From Euryarchaeota archaeon UBA596 (GTDB lineage Archaea; Thermoplasmatota; Poseidoniia; Poseidoniales; Poseidoniaceae): DNA of 5,239 bases. The stretch is taken from NCBI GenBank assembly GCA_002498205.1, contig DAGQ01000084.1, positions 1 to 5,239 of the forward strand. Reading direction: 5' to 3'. Position numbers and translations under genes: made by a program. The notes beneath the pieces are model-generated. The model saw nothing but the letters and a program-made list of their open reading frames with translations. It did no database searches and was not told the origin of the DNA. Of this stretch, positions 1-5,239 are shown one piece after another (within the stretch, counting starts at the first letter, position 1; each line of letters starts with the position of its first letter).

Positions 1-1613
1 CCATAAAGTAGTGGGCCTATGAAGGCTGCAACTTTTCCGAAAAATCCAAAGAAACCAAAGAATTCTGCACTTCTTGTTTCTGGGACCATTTTTCCAAATA
101 GACTTCTAGATAACCCTTGAGCACCACCCATTATAGAACCAAATAATACGCCTAATAATAGAAATTGTAATGTAACGTTAATTCCTAAGGGTTGCCATAC
201 TAAATCTCTCATGCCTTTTGCTATGAAATCAAGAGGGCCATCTCCAATATTTGTTGGATGATTGACCCCAGTAACAACAGATTCATTTTCACTTCCATTA
301 ATGCTTAAACTATAACGAGAATCTTCTATTTGTAATTTTAAAGAATCAAGCATTGAATAGTCTTCAATAATAATTTTTGCAGGATTTCCATCTGCATCAG
401 TTGCCCATTCTAAAACTAAACCTTCATCAATTTTTTCATTAACTTGTACTGGTAAAACATCTCTATGTTTTAATGCCCAAATTTGTTCTTCATTATCAGG
501 GTCTTGAGCTAATTGACCAAGGTTTGCTAAAGAAGTTACAGAGTATGTTGAATTTGTATCATCCCAAGTATACTGTAAATCATATTCTGTATGTTCTTCT
601 AATTGAAGAGGTGCGAAAGTAAGTGCCAAAATAGCTACAAATGTAGCGACACATAAAGATAATTGTAGAGCTTTTTTAGTAGACCATTTTTCAGCCAAAT
701 AAGTAAAACCTATTGCGCAAGGCGCTGCAACAAATTGAATTACTAAGATTGTTAAAATTAAATCAGTTGTTGTTAATCCTAATACTGCTGGACCAAAAAC
801 TCCAGCAAGTGCTGTCACACTATTTATTCCATCGATATAGAAAAAATATGCTAACATAAAGAAGAATAACGTCCTAAATTCCTTGCGATTTTTTAATGTA
901 GATTTAACTTCAGATAATGCAAATTTTGATGTTTCAAAAAACCCCATTTCCTCCATTTCTTTTTCAATTTCAGGTTCTGGAACATATTTGAACGTGATTA
1001 ATGCAAACCCAAACCACCAGACGCCAGATGAAGCCATACAGAAGGGGATTGTTTCAGAACCAATTCCCATTACTAAACCAAGATGAATTACAAGTAGAAT
1101 CCCTCCGCCTAAATAACCATATGCAAATGCTTTATTTGATATAGAATCTAATTCCTCGTCATCACCTAAATGTGGGAGGAGTGCATTGTAAAATACACCA
1201 GCACCATTTAATCCAATATTTGCTAGTACGAACATAATCATTAACCATGCCCATTGTGAATTTATTGGGAGAAATGGAGCAGCTGCTAGTAAAAAAGTTG
1301 AACCTGCCCCAATAATTGTAAGAATTTTCAACCACTTCATTTTGATTGTTCTTCGATCAGCAATTACTCCAAATGATGGACTTACTAAAGCAACAATCAA
1401 AGTTGCAACAGCAATTGAATATGACCAAATCGCAGTTCCTGACATTTCAATACCTCCAAGCGTGGTTGTTAATCCATTTGCTTCAAGGAATAAATAAGCA
1501 AACCAGGACGGAAGGATTGCAGTTGTAACACTAGTTTCAAATGCAGATTTACCCCAGTCGTAAAATGCATAACCTCGGATTGCCTTAGATTTTTCATCTG
1601 GATGTTCTGACAT
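1..1613 (-). CDS. UMF1 / Atg22-like major facilitator transporter, N-terminal 537 residues (3' end beyond window)
   Basis: The minus-strand reading frame is open from an ATG at 1613 to the window edge. It is preceded by an in-frame TAA at 1629-1631, so this is the first possible ATG. The start GYAFYDWGKSAFETSV and the late block SRSLFGKMVPETRSAEFFGF are hallmarks of the UMF1 (Atg22-like) branch of the major facilitator superfamily, integral-membrane transporters whose substrates are mostly unknown (yeast Atg22 exports vacuolar amino acids). I see likely membrane segments near residues 23-43, 61-85, 94-115, 121-140, 163-183, 190-210, 248-266, 284-305, 315-336, 480-503 and 517-536. A positively charged loop, ADRRTIKMK (85-93), follows segment 2. 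Residues 337-475 are a hydrophilic insertion between segments 9 and 10, outside the cell if the N-terminus is cytoplasmic; family members I know of have only a short loop there. No Shine-Dalgarno is seen. The last segment and C-terminus lie outside the window. The family call is firm and the substrate is unknown. Confidence 0.9.
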   Translation of the reverse strand, partial: MSEHPDEKSKAIRGYAFYDWGKSAFETSVTTAILPSWFAYLFLEANGLTTTLGGIEMSGTAIWSYSIAVATLIVALVSPSFGVIADRRTIKMKWLKILTIIGAGSTFLLAAAPFLPINSQWAWLMIMFVLANIGLNGAGVFYNALLPHLGDDEELDSISNKAFAYGYLGGGILLVIHLGLVMGIGSETIPFCMASSGVWWFGFALITFKYVPEPEIEKEMEEMGFFETSKFALSEVKSTLKNRKEFRTLFFFMLAYFFYIDGINSVTALAGVFGPAVLGLTTTDLILTILVIQFVAAPCAIGFTYLAEKWSTKKALQLSLCVATFVAILALTFAPLQLEEHTEYDLQYTWDDTNSTYSVTSLANLGQLAQDPDNEEQIWALKHRDVLPVQVNEKIDEGLVLEWATDADGNPAKIIIEDYSMLDSLKLQIEDSRYSLSINGSENESVVTGVNHPTNIGDGPLDFIAKGMRDLVWQPLGINVTLQFLLLGVLFGSIMGGAQGLSRSLFGKMVPETRSAEFFGFFGFFGKVAAFIGPLLY

Positions 1614-1710
1614 GAAATCAGAATGCCGTTACACTGACAGGTTATGATTCTTGAGTATATGTCTAATATGAACAATGATGTTTATTTGCATAAACTTTGA
1701 GCATATACCA
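1614..1710. promoter_or_regulatory. divergent promoter region between transporter and GDPD genes
   Basis: This is the only space between two divergently transcribed genes, so it must hold both promoters. A TATA-like core, tatat at 1656-1660, reads as a TATA box on both strands. On the minus strand (ACATATACTC) it lies about 44 nt before the transporter ATG, which fits an archaeal start site about 26 nt downstream and a leader of roughly 18 nt. On the plus strand the same core would place transcription near 1684, upstream of the ATG at 1711 but downstream of the ATG at 1675. A second AT-rich candidate, ttatgat near 1642, would suit the 1675 start. Neither gene has a clear Shine-Dalgarno here. 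The assignment is by inspection only and assumes an archaeal host. Confidence 0.4.
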
Positions 1711-2871
1711 ATGGCCTCGTCAGTTATTAATCATGATTTGAAGGAGAACACATTACCTTCGTTGGTCAAAGGAATGGAATTATCTGATGGAATTGAATTT
1801 GATGTTAGAATGACATCAGACGAGGAACTAATTCTTCATCATGATAGGAGACTTTCAGTAAGTAAGAACATTAAAGGGGATTTACCAGAATATGTTGAAC
1901 AAAACACATTATCAGATTTGAAAAATATGGGTTTCCCTTCATTCAATGAAATCGTTAAAAATTCAAAGATTGGTGACGCATTGAGAACTCAAGGTAAAAT
2001 AATGAATATTGAATTGAAACTACCTCATCCATCTAGTGGTTCAGGTGGTGGATGGTTAAGTAATAGAAAAAATATACCTTATATTGGGAAAGTATTGAAG
2101 CAATGTAGTGAAATTTTAGATGAAGAAGAAATTCCAAAACATAGTGTAATTTTTTATGGATTTTTCAAACATATGAATTATGCCGCAAAAAAAATAAATT
2201 TTGATTGGAAAACATCTTCATTATTTCCGAATCAACTTAGATTTGGTACTGAAAAAATGAATAGAATTTATGCAGCACCTGAATTTTCATTGAGGTCATT
2301 TAAATCAATGATAAAAAAGCAAAAAAAGAGAGGTTCTCCAATACTCCCCTGCGCTTTAGAATATTTTATGCCACCATTAAATAAATTAAGATTAGATAGA
2401 ACATATGGTTTGTCTGGTCAACCCCTTGAAAGATTATTAAAGGTTAAAAAAGGATTTCCAATATATATTTGGCCAGGGTTAATCAAGGATGAATTAAAAT
2501 TATATGAAGCAGGAATTAGTATTTTGACAGATAATTTAAATTCGAATGTATATTCATTGCCTGAAGGTATTGCCAGATGGACTAGACCTTCAACTCAACC
2601 ACTAAATGAAACTTGGAAAAATAAATTTAGAAGTACTGATCTTGAAAATCATCATGATTTGATTAAAGAAGCGAAAAGAGAAATTACTCCATGGCATGAA
2701 TTGAATAAAAATGAGAGAAAGAACTTTTTAGAGGGGTGGAGTAAAAAATGGTATTGGGAAAAAACATCTGAAATCATTGAAGCATCAACCAATAATAAAT
2801 TACCTTGGGAGTCTGTAAGAATTATTGGACATAGAGGTTGTGGAAATTCTCCAAGACCGATATTTAATTAA
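1675..2871 (+). CDS. glycerophosphodiester phosphodiesterase family protein with apparently circularly permuted catalytic domain
   Basis: This 398-residue protein belongs to the GDPD (GlpQ/UgpQ-like) TIM-barrel family, which hydrolyses glycerophosphodiesters to glycerol phosphate plus an alcohol. In order one sees ENTLPS (24-29), IEFDVRMT with metal-site E41 and D43 (40-47), the catalytic-type HHD (55-57), GFPSFNEIV (86-94), the NIELK motif with E113 and K115 (111-115), W266 and the final barrel strand ILTD (283-286). What should come first, the HRG strand with catalytic His and Arg, is missing from the N-terminus. It appears instead at the C-terminus as IIGHRGCGNSPRP (383-395; H386, R387), after a charged, Trp-rich, probably helical stretch (about 295-378). 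Together the two ends supply every expected active-site residue. No signal peptide or membrane segment is seen, so it is probably cytoplasmic. The start is uncertain: ATG 1711 (Met13, just before the conserved part) is a good alternative, and neither start has a clear Shine-Dalgarno. The gene overlaps the convergent citrate synthase gene by 4 nt. It could be an active permuted enzyme, a rearrangement relic or an assembly artefact. Confidence 0.82.
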   Translation: MMFICINFEHIPMASSVINHDLKENTLPSLVKGMELSDGIEFDVRMTSDEELILHHDRRLSVSKNIKGDLPEYVEQNTLSDLKNMGFPSFNEIVKNSKIGDALRTQGKIMNIELKLPHPSSGSGGGWLSNRKNIPYIGKVLKQCSEILDEEEIPKHSVIFYGFFKHMNYAAKKINFDWKTSSLFPNQLRFGTEKMNRIYAAPEFSLRSFKSMIKKQKKRGSPILPCALEYFMPPLNKLRLDRTYGLSGQPLERLLKVKKGFPIYIWPGLIKDELKLYEAGISILTDNLNSNVYSLPEGIARWTRPSTQPLNETWKNKFRSTDLENHHDLIKEAKREITPWHELNKNERKNFLEGWSKKWYWEKTSEIIEASTNNKLPWESVRIIGHRGCGNSPRPIFN

Positions 2872-4037
2872 TCTAACCTACGAAGTTTTTGTCCTTCAGC
2901 AATATATTTTGGTCTATATATTGGAACACCCTTTCCATCTCTTAAAACCATTCTTTCATCAACTATTTGAGCACCAATTCCTGCAGTTCTTGCCCATCCA
3001 AAAAAGGTGGTATAATATTCAGGTTTTGTAAAACCGATAAAATTCAATAGTGAACCAGACACTAAATCTACGTTAGCATTGGGATTAGTAATTTTAGGAA
3101 TTTCTGATAATATTGAAGGAACAATTTTATTCAATGTTTGAACGATTTTGATATTTTTATCATTCGGACAAATTTTTTGTGCTAATTTCAATTGAATTGT
3201 TGCTCTAGGATCTTCCTTTCTTAAGACTGCATGACCAAATCCAAAAATTGGCCTCTTTGCCATTAATTCGGCTCTAACAAATTTTTCTACATCCTCTTCA
3301 TCATCACTTCCAATACTTTTGACGAATTCTAGAGTTGCTTGATTTGCTCTGCCATGAAGTGGGCCTGAAAGAGCATTCATTGCAGCAACCATACTAGAAT
3401 GTAAACCCGCATGTCCAGAAGCCACAGCTTTCCCTGTAAATGTAGATAAGTTACCACCTCCATGGTCCATGTGTAAAACAAAAAATGTAGAAAGAATTTT
3501 TGACATTATTTCGTGATCAGCACCTGGAAGGTTAAGTAAATTTACAAAATTTCTAACTAAACCTAATTCAGGTTGAGATGCTTCTAAATTAGCTCCTCTT
3601 CCTTCTCTAATTCTCATTATTAGTGCCATTAATGTTGGCATTTGTGCGACTAAATTAAGTGCATTACTCCTCCAATCACCTTCTTGACTATACATGCCCA
3701 ATGTTTCAATACCAACAGATAACCATTGCATTGGATGCCCTTCCATTGGAAGGGTATGTAATACATCAACTATTGCTGGATTAATTGCTCCTCTTTTCGA
3801 TAATTCTCTTCTAAATGCTTCAGATTGGTCTATTGTAGGCAATTCTTTGTGGAACAAAAGGTATACAACATCTTCTGCTCTTAATTCTGCAAGATCTTTA
3901 ATTGGATAACCACAATAATGAACACCTTGTTCAGGGGTGACAAAACTTGTTCTACAAGTTCCGACAGGTACTCCTCTTAATCCAATATTGAGGTGTTTTT
4001 TTGTTAATTCAAGAAGAATCTCGTCACCATCTCCCAT
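2868..4037 (-). CDS. gltA: citrate synthase, mitochondrial-like (Si) type
   Basis: This complete 389-residue citrate synthase condenses acetyl-CoA and oxaloacetate to citrate, the entry step of the TCA cycle, in the cytoplasm. All three catalytic residues are visible: H228 in GPLHGRANQ, H269 in GFGHAVLRKEDPR and D324 in NANVDLVSG, matching His274, His320 and Asp375 of the pig enzyme. Oxaloacetate/CoA-site residues H192, R273, R278, R350 and R375 also align. The wording GHAVLRKEDPRA, ANVDLVSGSLL and ALSGPLHGRANQ, and the N-terminal GLRGVPVGTCRTSF, resemble the mitochondrial type more than the short archaeal/Gram-positive type or the NADH-regulated E. coli type. The N-terminus lacks the leader of mitochondrial enzymes, which accounts for the shorter length. 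A 2-methylcitrate synthase is less likely given this resemblance. The start is firm: a GGAGG lies 7 nt before the ATG. The gene converges with the GDPD gene, its stop overlapping that gene's stop, and no terminator-like sequence separates them. Confidence 0.96.
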   Translation of the reverse strand: MGDGDEILLELTKKHLNIGLRGVPVGTCRTSFVTPEQGVHYCGYPIKDLAELRAEDVVYLLFHKELPTIDQSEAFRRELSKRGAINPAIVDVLHTLPMEGHPMQWLSVGIETLGMYSQEGDWRSNALNLVAQMPTLMALIMRIREGRGANLEASQPELGLVRNFVNLLNLPGADHEIMSKILSTFFVLHMDHGGGNLSTFTGKAVASGHAGLHSSMVAAMNALSGPLHGRANQATLEFVKSIGSDDEEDVEKFVRAELMAKRPIFGFGHAVLRKEDPRATIQLKLAQKICPNDKNIKIVQTLNKIVPSILSEIPKITNPNANVDLVSGSLLNFIGFTKPEYYTTFFGWARTAGIGAQIVDERMVLRDGKGVPIYRPKYIAEGQKLRRLD

Positions 4038-4044
4038 AATACAA

Positions 4045-4049
4045 CCTCC
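4045..4049 (-). promoter_or_regulatory. strong Shine-Dalgarno for citrate synthase
   Basis: On the minus strand the sequence GGAGGTTGTATTATG places a perfect GGAGG 7 nt before the ATG at 4037. This fixes the start of citrate synthase and shows that the host uses canonical anti-Shine-Dalgarno pairing for at least some genes. Confidence 0.8.
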
Positions 4050-4070
4050 GGGTTAAAGCCTGTTTGATTT

Positions 4071-4080
4071 TAGGTATAAG
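4071..4080 (-). promoter_or_regulatory. possible TATA-box promoter for citrate synthase
   Basis: The minus-strand sequence CTTATACCTA lies in the 60-nt gap between the cysteine-cluster gene and citrate synthase. If it is an archaeal TATA box, transcription would begin about 26 nt downstream, near 4050, giving a leader of about 13 nt that just includes the Shine-Dalgarno. A T-rich stretch right after the upstream stop (ATTATTTTTG, 4088-4097) could serve as a weak T-tract terminator for the upstream unit. No bacterial -35 element at proper spacing is seen. The call is by inspection only. Confidence 0.35.
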
Positions 4081-4097
4081 TGCAACGCAAAAATAAT

Positions 4098-4574
4098 TCA
4101 AAATTCTAGATCAGATTCTCTGATGCCTTTTTCTGAGATTTTATCTGCTTCAGTCCAAAATTTTATTGTTTTTTTATTAATGATTAGTGCTTCAGGATGG
4201 TCAATTCCTGGACATATTTTTTTTGTATTTTCCCATGATTCTTTGTTAACCAAATTTTCATTCCACCAAGGGAATGCACTACATTGATCTGGTTTTGAAT
4301 CATATACCTTACAATTTAAATCGTCATCAAAATAGATACATATTTTATTTTCTTTTTTACTTTTTAAAATATATCTTCCATCAGAACTTTTTCTACAATC
4401 TCTACTAATCCATTCTTTTAATGGAAGATTATGGAAGGATGCCAGGCGACTCATATCTTTTAATGAAAGGTATACGATACCATCTGGTTCATTACAGCAT
4501 TTCCCACAATTTGGTAGGCATGAAAATTTGAGCCCAGAATCCCACCATTTTCTTTTTTTAAATGGGTTCAACAT
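4098..4574 (-). CDS. YkgJ-family cysteine-cluster (putative metal-binding) protein
   Basis: This small protein of 158 residues belongs to the YkgJ / Fe-S oxidoreductase-like 'zinc- or iron-chelating' family, which binds metal through conserved cysteines and whose biochemical role is mostly unknown. Numbered from the ATG at 4574, the signature is CLPNCGKCC (C19, C23, C26, C27), then ICIYFDDDLNCKVYD (C79, C88), KPDQCSAFPWW (C98) and KICPGI (C121). The ordered series CxxCC, C-IY, C-x-VY-x-x-x-P-x-x-C-x-x-FPWW and CPG is the family pattern; C60 is extra. No membrane segment or signal peptide is seen. The reading frame extends upstream to a TTG at 4601, but the ATG at 4574 is preferred because GAGG sits 6 nt before it and this start avoids overlapping the preceding gene. 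It follows the acidic protein gene by 13 nt, so the two are almost surely co-transcribed. Function beyond metal binding cannot be told. Confidence 0.88.
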   Translation of the reverse strand: MLNPFKKRKWWDSGLKFSCLPNCGKCCNEPDGIVYLSLKDMSRLASFHNLPLKEWISRDCRKSSDGRYILKSKKENKICIYFDDDLNCKVYDSKPDQCSAFPWWNENLVNKESWENTKKICPGIDHPEALIINKKTIKFWTEADKISEKGIRESDLEF

Positions 4575-4580
4575 AAGTAT

Positions 4581-4584
4581 CCTC
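4581..4584 (-). promoter_or_regulatory. Shine-Dalgarno deciding the start of the cysteine-cluster gene
   Basis: The minus-strand sequence TTTGAGGATACTTATG puts GAGG 6 nt before the ATG at 4574, immediately after the stop codon of the upstream gene (4588-4590). This supports the ATG over the in-frame TTG at 4601 and suggests translation reinitiation or coupling within a two-gene unit. Confidence 0.65.
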
Positions 4585-4587
4585 AAA

Positions 4588-5239
4588 TTATTCTTCCGCA
4601 AAACTAAAATTATTTTCTGAGTTAGAATTTGCGATTGGAATTAATACTGGAAAATTTATAGGACTTAATTGAGCATCTAATAAGTCTTCCATTTCTATAC
4701 TTTCAGAATCTATATTCCATTCATTTTCAGGAATATACTCATCAAGTTCTTTCAATTTATCTAAATTCGGGAGTTCTATCTCATTTTCTGGAATCTTTGT
4801 TAGGGGTTTTCTATCTAATGAACTAATTAATGGTTTTAAATCTTGTAATGAATATTCTAAATCTGACATTTCATCTGCTAATTGTAGAATAGTTTCAGTA
4901 TCTGAATCTTCAAGAGTTTTAGAAATATGTTTTATTCTAGATTCTATGTTATTCAGGATATCATTATATTTTTCAAAAGCCATTCCTACATCCGCCATTC
5001 TGCTTAATCCGTGTTCACTTAATTCTCCTAGTAATTCTGTAGTTTCGACTTTATTTGTAGGTAAATTTAATTCTTTATTCCATTTTGAAATAACTTCGTT
5101 ATCTTTTTTAAATATTTCATTGGTTTTGGAGTTTATTTCACGTAGTTCTGGAAGATTGTTAATATCTAATTCATAATCATCTGAATTTAATTCAAATTCT
5201 TTAACTTCTGTAGATTCAATAGTTTTTAAAGCAATATCT
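4588..5239 (-). CDS. acidic hypothetical protein, C-terminal 216 residues (5' end beyond window)
   Basis: The minus-strand frame is open from the window edge (first full codon at 5236-5238) to a TAA at 4588-4590. The ATG at 4998 is therefore only an internal methionine: the 80 codons upstream have the same composition and contain no stop. I do not recognise a family. The visible part is strongly acidic, rich in Glu, Asp, Asn, Leu, Ile and Lys, without cysteine or a membrane segment. A stretch of about 55 residues following that methionine (from GMAFEKYNDILNN to LISSL) has heptad-like spacing of Leu/Ile and looks helical or coiled-coil. The region after it is proline-containing and probably disordered, with IPENE occurring twice 20 residues apart, and the end is NNFSFAEE. 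Earlier, LPEL, LNLP and ELPNL recur as Leu-Pro motifs. It is the upstream partner of the cysteine-cluster gene (13-nt gap). A scaffold or partner role is only a guess. Confidence 0.75.
   Translation of the reverse strand, partial: DIALKTIESTEVKEFELNSDDYELDINNLPELREINSKTNEIFKKDNEVISKWNKELNLPTNKVETTELLGELSEHGLSRMADVGMAFEKYNDILNNIESRIKHISKTLEDSDTETILQLADEMSDLEYSLQDLKPLISSLDRKPLTKIPENEIELPNLDKLKELDEYIPENEWNIDSESIEMEDLLDAQLSPINFPVLIPIANSNSENNFSFAEE

Noticed and set aside
883..1528. Small plus-strand reading frames (for example 883-1086 and 1346-1528)
   Set aside because: They lie opposite a clearly coding transporter, have no recognisable protein features and are explained as antisense shadows.
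1469..1675. Small minus-strand frame across the transporter start and the intergenic region
   Set aside because: It runs out of frame over the transporter N-terminus, which has strong family motifs, and has no ribosome binding site.
1726..2873. Direct repeat attaatc at 1726-1732 and 2867-2873 flanking the permuted GDPD, as a recombination or attachment site
   Set aside because: A 7-bp AT-rich match within 1.1 kb is expected by chance, and exact recombination through it would leave the TAA stop in frame. It is at best microhomology.
2868..2880. Intrinsic terminator between the convergent genes
   Set aside because: No GC-rich hairpin followed by a T-run is present. TTAATTAA is palindromic but only AT and lies within both stop codons.
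2825..3031. Small plus-strand frame starting within the GDPD 3' end; checked as a possible frameshifted continuation of the GDPD domain
   Set aside because: After the HRG segment the frame contains none of ENT, E-x-D or HD, and from 2868 onward it is simply the complement of citrate synthase codons.
3694..3909. Plus-strand frame of 71 residues inside the citrate synthase gene
   Set aside because: It is antisense to a highly conserved enzyme and has no recognisable features.
4575..4601. TTG start at 4601 for the cysteine-cluster protein
   Set aside because: It would overlap the upstream gene by 14 nt, lacks a ribosome binding site and adds nine residues before the family-like part. The ATG at 4574 has GAGG 6 nt upstream.
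4720..4800. Repeated IPENE motif as a tandem repeat
   Set aside because: There are only two copies with a non-repeating spacer in a low-complexity acidic region, too little to call a repeat.
4588..4998. A 136-residue gene starting at the ATG at 4998
   Set aside because: The frame is open upstream to the window edge with the same acidic composition and no stop, and no Shine-Dalgarno precedes this ATG, so it is an internal methionine of a longer gene.

Overview
This is an AT-rich window (about one third G+C by eye) with five protein-coding genes packed almost end to end. There are no RNA genes, mobile elements or CRISPR arrays, and no gene-free stretch longer than about 100 bases. Both edges cut a gene. 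The organism looks like an uncultured, low-GC free-living prokaryote, and I lean towards a marine planktonic archaeon (Thermoplasmatota / Marine Group II-III type). The reasons are preference for AGA arginine codons, TATA-like boxes at archaeal distance from starts, a mix of Shine-Dalgarno and no-Shine-Dalgarno starts, and a transporter with a large outer loop carrying N-glycosylation sequons. None of these is decisive, and a low-GC marine bacterium is not excluded.

Layout: (1) positions 1-1613, minus strand, the N-terminal 537 residues of a UMF1/Atg22-like major facilitator transporter with an unusual outer-loop insertion of about 140 residues. (2) A short divergent intergenic region of 61-97 bp. 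(3) Positions 1675-2871, plus strand, a glycerophosphodiester phosphodiesterase (GDPD) family protein whose domain order appears circularly permuted: the catalytic HRG strand that should open the domain lies at the extreme C-terminus. (4) Positions 2868-4037, minus strand, a complete mitochondrial-type citrate synthase that converges on the GDPD gene with a 4-nt overlap. (5) Positions 4098-4574, minus strand, a YkgJ-type cysteine-cluster protein, 13 nt downstream of (6) positions 4588 to beyond 5239, minus strand, the C-terminal part of an acidic, coiled-coil-like hypothetical protein.

The genes do not form one pathway. Citrate synthase is central carbon metabolism. The GDPD would release glycerol phosphate from glycerophosphodiesters. 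The transporter is of unknown substrate. The cysteine-cluster protein and the acidic protein form a probable two-gene transcription unit, possibly reading on into citrate synthase, which also has its own promoter-like sequence and a strong ribosome binding site. The most interesting object is the permuted GDPD gene, whose rearrangement boundary falls at the citrate synthase stop codon.
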